Origin: Streptomyces asoensis
GTDB taxonomy: Bacteria; Actinomycetota; Actinomycetes; Streptomycetales; Streptomycetaceae
Length of the DNA stretch: 64,000 nucleotides
Assembly: GCF_013085465.1 (NCBI RefSeq)
Contig: NZ_CP049838.1
Span: 1,178,001 to 1,242,000, forward strand
Reading direction: 5' to 3'
Under the pieces are notes generated by a model. That model did no database searches. It saw only the letters and a program-made list of their open reading frames with translations, and had not been told where the DNA came from. The translations under genes were made by a program, and so were the position numbers. Below, piece after piece: positions 32,973-41,315 of this stretch (position 1 is the first letter of the stretch; the number at the start of each line of letters is the position of its first letter).

Positions 32973-35522
32973 GGAGTCGAGGTGCCAGACCACGGCCTCG
33001 TCCAGCTTCACCGAGCCGTTCTCGGCGAAGACCTGCACTCCCTGGCCGGCGGGGTCGGGGAAGATCTGGTCGGTGATGACGGCTTCGCCGCTGCCGCCGA
33101 AGACCTCGACGGACGACCAGTCGACGAGGATCCGCAGCTTCACCTTGCCGTTCTTGGCCTTCAGCGGTGCGGTCTGGACGCCGGGGAAGGTGCTGTTGAA
33201 GTCGACGGCGCCGGAGTGGGTGCGGTCGACGTACAGCTCCTGTGTCGTGGTGTCGTAGCCGATGACGGTCTCCTCGCCATCGGCTCCCGCGCGTACCTTC
33301 AGGCCGAACCGGTCGGCGTCCTCGAGAGAGAACGTCGCCTCGATGTCGAGCGCCTTGCCCTGGGCCGCGGGGCCGATCAGGGGCTTGGAGGCGTTCTTGA
33401 CGGTGACGCCGGCCGCGGACGCCGGGGACTTCTGCCGCAGGGACGTCACGCTGTTCACGGGCTCGCTGGTCAGCCGGATGCTGCCGTCGACCGTACGCAG
33501 GGCCATCTCCCGGGGGATGCTCTGCGCGCCGCGCCAGGGTGACGTGGGGATGGCCCCGCTGTAGTCCCAGTTGTTCATCCAGCCGATCATGTAACGCTTG
33601 CCGCCCGGCGTGTTCTCCCAGGACACCGCCGCGTAGTAGTCCTTGCCGTAGTCGGCCCAGTCGGCGCGCTGCACGACGGACTTCGCGGCCGTGTCGGCGG
33701 CGGTGAACCGGTCGGCGAGGAGGTGGCCCCAGCCGGCGGTGTTCATGTCGACGATCTGGATCTGCGCCTGTTTGCCGGCGTAGGGGCGCATGTCGAAGGA
33801 GGCCCAGTCCAGGGTCTCGCTGTTGGAGCCGGTGGCGCTGCGGACGACCTTGCCGTCGACGATCAGGTTGACGGCCGTCTCCTGGGAGACAGGCCGGGCC
33901 TGGGTGTCCGAGAGCATGATGTGGTCGACGTTGAGGTGGCCCCAGCCGCCGCTGTTGTCGTCGACGATCTTGATCTGGGCCTTCTTGCCGGCGAGGTCCT
34001 TGACGTCCCAGGAGGCCCAGTTGAGTGCCTCGCCGTCCTGTCCTGTGGTGCTGCGGACCACCTGGCCGTCGACGAGGAGTTCGACGGCGGTCGGGTTGTC
34101 GGAGCCGACGGGGTGGTTGCCGCCGCCGACCAGGAAGTCGACGTAGTCCTTGTCGATGGTGAACTCGGGCGAGGTCAGGGTGCCGGTGGTGGAGTCGCCG
34201 TTCAGGTAGCTGTTGACCAGGCCACTGCCCAGGAAGCCGGAGACCTCCTGCTGGTCGGGGAGGGTGCCGGCGGCCGGTGTGGTGCCGAAGGCGTCCCCGG
34301 TGGTCGTCCAGTCGCCGTAGGTGCCGCCCTCGAAGTCGGCGAGGACCGTGCCCGCGGGCGGCGGGCCCTGCTCCATGACGGTTCCGTCGACGTGCGGGTG
34401 CCGACCGCCGCCGACCTTGAAGTTCAGGTACTTGCTGTCGACGGTGAAGGAGGGCGAGGTCAGGGTGCCGGTGGTGGCGTCACCCGAGTGGAAGCTGTTG
34501 GCGAGGCCCTTGCCGTCGAACCCGTCGACCGTGCCCTGGCCGTCCACCGCCCCGGCTGCCGGCGCCTGGCCGAACGCGGTGCCCGTGGTCGTCCACGAGC
34601 CGAAGTCGGCGCCCTCGAAGTCCTGCACGACCGTGCCGGTGGGCGGGGTGTAGGTGCCCTTGTCGTCGGCGGTGAACTTCTTGCCGTCGAAGTCGCCGAC
34701 GAAGTACTGGGCGGCCGAGCCGCCCGCGATGCCGCCGGGGTTGATGTTGACGACCAGGACCCACTTGATCTTCTCCTTGTCCCCGTCGACCGCGAGGGGG
34801 AACAGGTCGGGGCACTCCCACACGCCGCCCGTCGCGCCGGACGGCCCGAACTCGCTCTGCAGCTCCCAGTCCTTGAGGTTCTTGGACGAGTAGAACCGCA
34901 CCTTGTGCTCGGCGGACATCGACACCGTCATCAGCCAGCTCTTCGTCGGCGCGTACCACTGGACCTTGGGGTCGCGGAAGTCCTTGGAGCCGATGTCGAT
35001 GACGGGATTGCCCTGGTACTTGGTCCAGGTGCGGCCGCGGTCGGTGCTGTAGGCGAGCGACTGGGCCTGCTTGCCGCCGTTCTTGTAGGCGCTGGTGTAG
35101 ATCGCCACCATGGCCGGGTTCTTCGTCGTACCGAACCCGGTGGTGTTGTCCCGGTCGACGACCGCGCTGCCGGAGAACACCATCTCCTCGTCGTCGTGCG
35201 ACAGGGCGAGCGGCAACTCCTCCCAGTGCACGAGGTCCTTGCTCACCGCGTGGCCCCAGGACATGTCGCCCCAGGAGTTGCCGTTGGGGTTGTACTGGTA
35301 GAAGAGGTGGTATTCGCCCTGGTAGTACACGAGGCCGTTGGGGTCGTTCATCCAGTTCTTCTCCGGCGTGAAGTGGAACTGGGGCCGGTAGGTCTCGGAG
35401 TACGGCGGGGTGTCGGCGGCTACGGCCTGGGGGGCGAGCGGGGCTGCGGACAGGGCGCAGACGGTCGCCACCGCCGCTGTCATCCGCACGCGGGCATGCC
35501 GGGATACACGTCTTGAGCTCAT
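32961..35522 (-). CDS. Secreted GH32 levanase / fructan beta-fructosidase
   Basis: An 853-residue exported enzyme with a signal peptide ending near APQAVAADT (36-38). The GH32 triad is present: nucleophile Asp60 in WMNDPNG, stabiliser Asp184 in FRDPKV and acid/base Glu236 in WECPD. From about 296 to 610 the five-blade propeller is interrupted by a large insert made of two related repeat domains, one nested in the other. The propeller resumes at KDYYAAVSWENTPGGKRYMI and ends with the GH32 beta-sandwich (ILVDWSSVEVFGG). It should cut levan or inulin outside the cell to fructose. AGGAG precedes the ATG. LacI-type boxes lie at 35639-35668. Confidence 0.92.
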   Translation of the reverse strand: MSSRRVSRHARVRMTAAVATVCALSAAPLAPQAVAADTPPYSETYRPQFHFTPEKNWMNDPNGLVYYQGEYHLFYQYNPNGNSWGDMSWGHAVSKDLVHWEELPLALSHDDEEMVFSGSAVVDRDNTTGFGTTKNPAMVAIYTSAYKNGGKQAQSLAYSTDRGRTWTKYQGNPVIDIGSKDFRDPKVQWYAPTKSWLMTVSMSAEHKVRFYSSKNLKDWELQSEFGPSGATGGVWECPDLFPLAVDGDKEKIKWVLVVNINPGGIAGGSAAQYFVGDFDGKKFTADDKGTYTPPTGTVVQDFEGADFGSWTTTGTAFGQAPAAGAVDGQGTVDGFDGKGLANSFHSGDATTGTLTSPSFTVDSKYLNFKVGGGRHPHVDGTVMEQGPPPAGTVLADFEGGTYGDWTTTGDAFGTTPAAGTLPDQQEVSGFLGSGLVNSYLNGDSTTGTLTSPEFTIDKDYVDFLVGGGNHPVGSDNPTAVELLVDGQVVRSTTGQDGEALNWASWDVKDLAGKKAQIKIVDDNSGGWGHLNVDHIMLSDTQARPVSQETAVNLIVDGKVVRSATGSNSETLDWASFDMRPYAGKQAQIQIVDMNTAGWGHLLADRFTAADTAAKSVVQRADWADYGKDYYAAVSWENTPGGKRYMIGWMNNWDYSGAIPTSPWRGAQSIPREMALRTVDGSIRLTSEPVNSVTSLRQKSPASAAGVTVKNASKPLIGPAAQGKALDIEATFSLEDADRFGLKVRAGADGEETVIGYDTTTQELYVDRTHSGAVDFNSTFPGVQTAPLKAKNGKVKLRILVDWSSVEVFGGSGEAVITDQIFPDPAGQGVQVFAENGSVKLDEAVVWHLDSAHK

Positions 35523-35638
35523 GGTGTCTCCTGTGCCGTGGCAGTCCACCGGGCCGAGCCTGCGGCTCTGGCGTGGACCGCCCGAAAGTGACGCCCTGGT
35601 GGACATCGGCGTCGTCGTCCACGCCGCCGACCCAGGGG

Positions 35639-35668
35639 TGTCATCGTCGACTTGTGTCATCGATGACA
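35639..35668. promoter_or_regulatory. LacI-type operator pair upstream of levanase
   Basis: TGTCATCGATGACA at 35655-35668 is a perfect 14-bp palindrome. A weaker copy, TGTCATCGTCGACT (11 of 14), starts 16 bp earlier at 35639. The same sequence and the same 16-bp phasing occur at 36881-36910. Confidence 0.75.
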
Positions 35669-35749
35669 TCGGGTGCCCGATGATGAGCGGAATCCGGCCG
35701 AGGCGTCAACGGTCCGGGCGGGATTGCCCCCACGCGACCCGCCCGCCCG

Positions 35750-36712
35750 TCAGGCGCCGCCGGCGGTCGTCAGCTGCTCCAACTGGTTCCGCCACGGCGG
35801 ATTGGGACCGGCGACCGAGCAGGTCAGGGCCGCGACCCGAGTGCCGAACCGGCAGGCTGCCGCGACCTCGTCGAGACCGAGACCGGCCAGCCGGCCACCG
35901 AGGAGTCCGCGGGCGCCGAGATGGTGCAGCAGGCCGGCGGTGAACGAGTCCCCCGCGCCGACGGTGTCGACGACGCGCGTGGCCACCGCGGGCACCCGCA
36001 GCCGTTCGCCGTCGAGCGAGGCCAGGGCGCCGTCGGCGCCGAGCGTGATCACGACGAGCCGTACGCCCGCGGCATGCCAGGTGTCGCACGCCTGCTCCGG
36101 CGGAGTGCCCGGCAGGAGGAGTTCCAGGTCGTCCTCGCTCAGGCGCAGGATGTCGGCGAGACCGCACCACTGCGCCAGCCGGGCGCGGTAGACCTCGGGG
36201 CGCACCAGCAGCGGCCGGACGTTGGGGTCGATGCTGATGGTGGCCTTCGGAGCCGCCGCAGCCAGGAACTCCTCCACCACCGGCCCGCCGGGCTCCCGGA
36301 CCAGCGCCAGCGACCCGGTGTGCACGCAGGCCGTTTCGGACAGATCCACCCTTGCCAGTTCCTCCGGAGTCCACTGCCAGTCGGCCGTGTTCTGCGCGTG
36401 GAACGAGAACGCGGCCTGCCCGGTGGCATCCAGCTCCGCCACGGCGAGCGTGCTGGGCTCGGCGGCCGCCACGGCGTACGACAGGTCCACGCCGGACGCC
36501 TCCAGGTGGGCCCGGAACAGGCGGCCGAACACATCGCCGGACAGCCGCGCCAGGAAGCGGGCCGAGGTGCCCAGTCTGGCCAGGGACACCGCCGTATTCG
36601 CAGGTCCGCCGCCCGGCAGCACCCGCAGGGCGAGTTCGTTCGAGGCGTTTGCCGATTCGGTGAAGGCGTCCGCGACGCACTCTCCCAGAACGGTGATCTG
36701 ACGCGGGCTCAT
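35750..36712 (-). CDS. PfkB-family carbohydrate kinase, probable fructokinase
   Basis: A 320-residue ribokinase-fold kinase. The N-terminal glycine motif is LPGGGPANTAVSLARLG near residues 32-48, and the C-terminal signature VVDTVGAGDSFTAGLLHHLG carries the catalytic Asp. Its neighbours (levanase, fructose-type ABC transporter, LacI) point to fructose or a related ketose as substrate. GGGAG before the ATG at 36712 fixes the start, although the frame is open to 36895. It is divergent from the ABC binding-protein gene with LacI-type boxes between. Confidence 0.85.
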   Translation of the reverse strand: MSPRQITVLGECVADAFTESANASNELALRVLPGGGPANTAVSLARLGTSARFLARLSGDVFGRLFRAHLEASGVDLSYAVAAAEPSTLAVAELDATGQAAFSFHAQNTADWQWTPEELARVDLSETACVHTGSLALVREPGGPVVEEFLAAAAPKATISIDPNVRPLLVRPEVYRARLAQWCGLADILRLSEDDLELLLPGTPPEQACDTWHAAGVRLVVITLGADGALASLDGERLRVPAVATRVVDTVGAGDSFTAGLLHHLGARGLLGGRLAGLGLDEVAAACRFGTRVAALTCSVAGPNPPWRNQLEQLTTAGGA

Positions 36713-36880
36713 GGGCTGCTCTCCCTCGGAAAGGCTCGGAAAGACCGGGCAAGGGGGCCGCGCGGCAACAGGGGCACTGACCGGCTGCGCGGCGACGGCG
36801 GCTACGGACGTTGCCGATTCGTGACGGGTAGAAGGCATTGACGTTGCCGGGATGCGGAGTCCATCATCCTCGCCAGGCGG

Positions 36881-36910
36881 TGTCAACGATGACATAAGTC
36901 AACGATGACA
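36881..36910. promoter_or_regulatory. LacI-type operator pair between kinase and ABC operon
   Basis: TGTCAACGATGACA (36881-36894) and AGTCAACGATGACA (36897-36910) match the perfect palindrome upstream of the levanase in 13 and 12 of 14 positions, again spaced 16 bp apart. They lie 61 bp before the ABC binding-protein start and about 170 bp before the kinase start. Confidence 0.75.
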
Positions 36911-36971
36911 CTCCCGAGCGGCATGCTCTGATCCCAACCCCGTGCCGCCCGCTATCCCACAGGAGTCGATC

Positions 36972-37988
36972 ATGTCTCGCACCACTCGCCTGCCCTCCTC
37001 CCTCCTCAGAGTCGCCGCGGTCACGGGCGTCGCGGCGCTCACCCTGACGGCCTGCGGGTCCGGCTCCGGTTCGGACTCCTCGAGCTCCGGCTCGGGCGAG
37101 GTCAAGGTCGGTCTGATCACCAAGACCGACACCAACCCGTTCTTCGTGAAGATGAAGGAGGGCGCGGAGAAGGCCGCCAAGGAGAACGGAGCCCAACTGT
37201 CCACCGCGGCCGGCAAGTTCGACGGGGACAACGCCGGACAGGTCACCGCCATCGAGAACATGGTGGCCGCGGGGGTGAAGGGCATCCTGATCACCCCGAG
37301 CGACTCCAAGGCGATCGTGCCCGCGATCCAGAAGGCCCGTGCCAAGGGTGTCCTGGTCATCGCACTGGACACCCCGACCGAGCCGCAAAGCGCGGTCGAC
37401 GCCCTCTTCGCCACCGACAACCTCAAGGCCGGCCAGCTGATCGGCGAGTACGCCAAGGCCGCCATGAAGGGCAAGACGGCGAAGATAGCCGCCCTCGACC
37501 TGGCGCCGGGCGTCTCCGTCGGCGTCCAGCGGCACGACGGCTTCCTGAAGGGCTTCGGCGCCACCGACAAGGACGTCGTGTGCGCCCAGGACACCGGCGG
37601 TGACCAGGCCAAGGGCCAGACCGCGATGGAGAACTGCCTCCAGAAGTCGCCCGACATCAACGTCGTCTACACCATCAACGAGCCGGCGGCCCTGGGCGCG
37701 TACACCGCGCTGAAGGCCAAGGGCCGGGAGAAGGACGTCCTGATCGTCTCCGTCGACGGCGGCTGCACCGGCACCCAGGCGGTCAAGGACGGCAAGATCG
37801 CCGCGACTTCGCAGCAGTACCCGCTGAAGATGGCCGCCGAGGGCGTCAAGGCCGTCGTGACGTACGCCAAGGACGGCAAGAAGGCGTCCGGTTACACCGA
37901 CACCGGCGTCACCCTGATCACCGACAAGGCGCAGGACGGCGTCACGTCGAAGGACACCGGCTACGGCCTGGAGAACTGCTGGGGCTAA
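36972..37988 (+). CDS. Sugar ABC transporter substrate-binding lipoprotein
   Basis: A 338-residue periplasmic-binding-protein-like lipoprotein. The signal peptide ends in the lipobox LTAC (Cys28). A Ser/Gly linker follows, then a type I fold of the RbsB/FrcB kind: [47 protein letters not shown] and [22 protein letters not shown] precedes the ATG by six bases. It starts an operon with permease and ATPase. In context the ligand is probably fructose. Confidence 0.9.
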   Translation: MSRTTRLPSSLLRVAAVTGVAALTLTACGSGSGSDSSSSGSGEVKVGLITKTDTNPFFVKMKEGAEKAAKENGAQLSTAAGKFDGDNAGQVTAIENMVAAGVKGILITPSDSKAIVPAIQKARAKGVLVIALDTPTEPQSAVDALFATDNLKAGQLIGEYAKAAMKGKTAKIAALDLAPGVSVGVQRHDGFLKGFGATDKDVVCAQDTGGDQAKGQTAMENCLQKSPDINVVYTINEPAALGAYTALKAKGREKDVLIVSVDGGCTGTQAVKDGKIAATSQQYPLKMAAEGVKAVVTYAKDGKKASGYTDTGVTLITDKAQDGVTSKDTGYGLENCWG

Positions 37989-38012
37989 GCCCCCCCCACA
38001 GGACCGTACGAC

Positions 38013-38038
38013 ACCGCCACTCCCCTCAGCGGGGCGGT
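38013..38038. terminator. Hairpin between binding-protein and permease genes
   Basis: ACCG at 38013-38016 pairs with CGGT at 38035-38038, and CCCC at 38022-38025 with GGGG at 38031-38034, with a TCAGC loop. It could stabilise or attenuate the transcript so the binding protein is made in excess, as in many ABC operons. Confidence 0.45.
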
Positions 38039-38143
38039 CGTCCCGCCTCCCCGACCAGGGATGGCCGCCCCCCTTGTCCCGGCGGCGGGGGCTTGCGCCC
38101 TCGCCCTCCGCCAAGGACATCTGTCTTCCGACAAGGATTTCGC

Positions 38144-39139
38144 ATGACAGCGACGACAACGCCGTACGCCGAGCTCAAAGCACCGACCACGGCCCGCAGG
38201 CTGCTCACGGCGCCGACCACGGGCCCGTTGGTCGCCCTCCTCCTGGCCTGCGCCTTCTTCTCCCTCTCGACCGACCAGTTCCTCACCGGCGGGAACTTCT
38301 CGCTGATCGTGCAGCAGGTGATGGTCGTCGGCACCCTCGCCATCGGACAGACCCTGATCATCCTCACGGCGGGCATCGACCTGTCGTGCGGGGCCGTGAT
38401 GGCGTTCGGCAGCATCGTGATCGCCAAGATGGCGGCCGAGGGCTCCGTCCCACCGCTGGTCGCGATCGCGCTGGGCCTGGTCGTCTGCGGCGGCTTCGGG
38501 CTGCTCAACGGGCTGTTGGTGCAGAAGATCCCGCTGCCGCCGTTCATCGTGACCCTCGGCATGCTCAACGTGGCGTTCGCGCTGACCCACATCTACTCCG
38601 AGGAGCAGACGGTCACCAGCCTGCCCGGCTCACTGACCGCCCTCGGGGAGACCTTCCCCCTCGGCCACACCGACATCACCTACGGTTCCCTGGTCACCAT
38701 CGCCCTGTTCCTGCTCCTCGCCTACGCGCTGAGCAGCACCGGCTGGGGCCGGCACGTCTACGCCCTGGGCAACAGCGCCGAGGCCGCCCGGCTGAACGGT
38801 ATCCGCACCTCCCGCCTGACCATCGGCATCTACACCGTGGCCGGCCTGCTGTACGGCATCGCCGCCGTGCTGCTCATCTCCCGCACCGGAGTCGGCGACC
38901 CGCAGGCCGGGCAGACCGACAACCTCGACAGCATCACCGCCGTGGTCCTCGGCGGCACCAGCCTCTTCGGCGGACGCGGCTCGGTCCTGGGCACCTTCAT
39001 CGGCGTCCTCATCGTCGGTGTGTTCCGCAACGGCCTCCAGCTGATGGGCGTCGCGTCCATCTACCAGACCCTGATCACCGGCGTTCTGGTGATCCTCGCG
39101 GTCACCGTCGACCAGATCTCCCGGAGGAAGGCACGATGA
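38144..39139 (+). CDS. Sugar ABC transporter permease (RbsC/FrcC type)
   Basis: A 331-residue membrane protein with about 9-10 hydrophobic segments. The family signature is GIDLSCGAVMAFGSIVIAKM near residues 76-95, with later YALGNSAEAARLNGI and VVLGGTSLFGGRGSVLGTFI. AAGGA precedes the ATG at 38144. It overlaps the ATPase gene by ATGA and so is translationally coupled. Confidence 0.92.
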   Translation: MTATTTPYAELKAPTTARRLLTAPTTGPLVALLLACAFFSLSTDQFLTGGNFSLIVQQVMVVGTLAIGQTLIILTAGIDLSCGAVMAFGSIVIAKMAAEGSVPPLVAIALGLVVCGGFGLLNGLLVQKIPLPPFIVTLGMLNVAFALTHIYSEEQTVTSLPGSLTALGETFPLGHTDITYGSLVTIALFLLLAYALSSTGWGRHVYALGNSAEAARLNGIRTSRLTIGIYTVAGLLYGIAAVLLISRTGVGDPQAGQTDNLDSITAVVLGGTSLFGGRGSVLGTFIGVLIVGVFRNGLQLMGVASIYQTLITGVLVILAVTVDQISRRKAR

Positions 39140-39972
39140 CCGCCACCCCCGCCCTCACGCCCGTTCTCCAGGCCCGGGGCCTGGTCAAGCGGTACGGACA
39201 GGTCACCGCCATCGACGGCGCCGACTTCGACCTGCTGCCCGGCGAGGTCCTCGCCGTCATCGGCGACAACGGCGCCGGCAAGACCAGCCTGATCAAGGCG
39301 CTGACCGGCGCGGTGGTCCCCGACGCGGGCGAGATACGCCTCAACGGCGAGCCCATCACCTTCTCCGGGCCGCAAAGCGCACGCGCCCACGGCATCGAGA
39401 CGGTGTATCAGGACCTCGCCGTGGCGGCCTCCATGGACATCGCCTCGAACATGTTCCTCGGCCGCGAGCTGCGCCGCCCCGGTGTCCTCGGCAGTGTCTT
39501 CCGCATGCTGGACAAGAAGCGCATGCGTCAGGAGGCCGCCGAGCACATGGCCGACCTGAAGATCGGCCTGCGCTCGCTGACCCAGTCGGTGGAGACGCTC
39601 TCCGGCGGACAGCGGCAGGCCGTCGCGGTCGCCCGTTCCGTCGCCTGGGCGCGCAGCGTCGTCGTCATGGACGAGCCCACCGCCGCCCTCGGCGTCAAGG
39701 AGTCCGGCCAGGTCCTGGATCTCATCCGCCGAGTCCGCGACAAGGGCATGCCGGTCGTCCTGATCAGTCACAACATGCCCCACGTCTTCGAGATCGCCGA
39801 CCGGATCCACGTCCACCGGCTGGGCCGGCGGGCCGCCCTGATCAAGCCCTCCGACTACTCCATGGCCGAGGTCGTCGCCATCATGACCGGCGCGCTCAGC
39901 ATCGACGAGGACGGAGATACTGTCGTAGCGGATTCGGAGGCCGCGAAGGCCGCCGGAGTCCAGGCCACCTGA
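39136..39972 (+). CDS. Sugar ABC transporter ATP-binding protein (single domain, FrcA-like)
   Basis: A 278-residue single-NBD ATPase: Walker A GDNGAGKTSL near residues 42-51, signature LSGGQRQAVAVAR, Walker B VVVMDEPTAAL, and the switch His in LISHNMPHV. Most ribose-type transporters carry a double NBD; a single NBD fits the FrcBCA fructose group, which supports fructose as cargo. The C-terminal 25 residues are acidic and variable. Confidence 0.92.
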   Translation: MTATPALTPVLQARGLVKRYGQVTAIDGADFDLLPGEVLAVIGDNGAGKTSLIKALTGAVVPDAGEIRLNGEPITFSGPQSARAHGIETVYQDLAVAASMDIASNMFLGRELRRPGVLGSVFRMLDKKRMRQEAAEHMADLKIGLRSLTQSVETLSGGQRQAVAVARSVAWARSVVVMDEPTAALGVKESGQVLDLIRRVRDKGMPVVLISHNMPHVFEIADRIHVHRLGRRAALIKPSDYSMAEVVAIMTGALSIDEDGDTVVADSEAAKAAGVQAT

Positions 39973-40048
39973 CAGCACAACCCAGCTCTCGCATCTTCCG
40001 GCCGAGGCCGCGGCCGGAACAGAGAGCCCTCAGGAGACGGTTTCCTCC

Positions 40049-41080
40049 ATGGCAGCGAACCGCCGCCCTACCCTGGCCGACGTCGCCCGCGAAGTCGGCG
40101 TCAGCGCCAAGACGGTGTCCCGAGTCCTCAACGAGGACGGACCCGCCTCCGCCCAGACCAGGGAACAGGTACTGGCCGCAGTGGCCAAGCTCGGCTTCCA
40201 GCCGAACCTCATGGCCCGCAACATCCGCGTCGGCGGCCCGGACACCACCATCGGCCTGGTCATCCCCGACCTCGCCAACCCCTTCTTCGGAGCCGTGGCC
40301 CGCGCCATCGAGGACACCGTCCGCGATCGCGGCCTGACCCTGCTCATGGGCTCCTCCGCGGACGACCCCGACCGCGAACGAGCCCTGACGGACAAGTTCC
40401 TCGCCCGCCGCGTCAGCATCCTGATCGTCGTTCCGTCCGTCGGCGCCGACCACTCCCACCTCAAGTCCCACCGTACGGCGGGACTGCCCGTGATCTTCCT
40501 CGACCGACCCGGTGTCGGCCTCGCCACGGACAGCATCGTCAGCTCCAACCGAGCCGGAGCCCACGACGGCGTCGCCCACCTCATCGCCCACGGACACCGG
40601 CGCATCGGCTTCGTCGGCGACCTGCCCCCGCAGCTGTACACCCGCCGTGAACGTCTGGCCGGTTACCGCTCGGCGCTGCGGGAAGCCGACATCCCCTACG
40701 ATCGCCCGCTCGTCACCAACGCCCACGACCAGCAGGGCGCCGAGGCCGCGACCGCCCAACTCCTCGGCCTGGCCGATCCGCCCACTGCCCTGTTCGCCGG
40801 CAACAACATCATGGCTCTGGGCATAGTCGCCGAACTGGCCCGCAGCAAGCGCAAGGACGTCGCGGTCGTCGCCTTCGACGAGGTGGCGCTCGCCGAGGCA
40901 CTCGAGCCGGCGCTGACCGTCGTCGCCCAGGACGCGGAAGAACTCGGCAGAACGGCGGCGACCACCGCGCTGACCCGACTCGACGGCGACCGCACCCGCG
41001 CCCGCACCATCATCGTCCCCACCCGGCTGATCGTCCGAGGCTCGGGCGAGCTTCCCGTCCCTGCGCTTCAGGAGGCGTGA
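40049..41080 (+). CDS. LacI-family transcriptional regulator
   Basis: A 343-residue LacI protein: HTH PTLADVAREVGVSAKTVSRV and LNEDGPAS at the N-terminus, then a periplasmic-binding-like core with GLVIPDLANPFFGAVARAIE, LVIFLDRPG-like VIFLDRPGVG and ALFAGNNIMALGI. AGGAG lies 12 bases before the ATG. It follows the ABC operon by 76 bp on the same strand. It is the obvious binder of the TGTCATCGATGACA-type boxes in front of the levanase and the ABC/kinase genes, with a sugar as inducer. Confidence 0.92.
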   Translation: MAANRRPTLADVAREVGVSAKTVSRVLNEDGPASAQTREQVLAAVAKLGFQPNLMARNIRVGGPDTTIGLVIPDLANPFFGAVARAIEDTVRDRGLTLLMGSSADDPDRERALTDKFLARRVSILIVVPSVGADHSHLKSHRTAGLPVIFLDRPGVGLATDSIVSSNRAGAHDGVAHLIAHGHRRIGFVGDLPPQLYTRRERLAGYRSALREADIPYDRPLVTNAHDQQGAEAATAQLLGLADPPTALFAGNNIMALGIVAELARSKRKDVAVVAFDEVALAEALEPALTVVAQDAEELGRTAATTALTRLDGDRTRARTIIVPTRLIVRGSGELPVPALQEA

Positions 41081-41245
41081 CCCTCGAGTCGGCACCGAGG
41101 CGCGGCACCGGGAACGCCGAGATCGGGCCGGCGGAAGCAGGGGTTCTTCGCCGTTGCGCCCAACGGAGTTTTCGGCCCGCTCGGCTGCGGAGATCGAACA
41201 GATCCTCGCCCGGCACAGCCGGAACTGCCGGACTCGGCAAGTCTC

Positions 41246-41268
41246 TTGCTATTGCAAGTAATATGCAA
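41246..41268. promoter_or_regulatory. Overlapping TTGC/GCAA inverted repeats
   Basis: TTGC-TATT-GCAA at 41246-41257 and TTGCA-AGTAATA-TGCAA at 41252-41268 overlap in an AT-rich island 48 bp before the MFS start. Typical of a MarR/PadR-like operator; no such regulator is adjacent. Confidence 0.45.
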
Positions 41269-41315
41269 CAGGCTTGACGGGTCCTTACTGCCTGCCTGTG
41301 ACGTGGAGCCTTGTC

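Noticed and set aside
33723..35516. 597-codon forward frame opposite the levanase
   Set aside because: Val/Gly/Asp-rich antisense shadow; the levanase has complete catalytic motifs.
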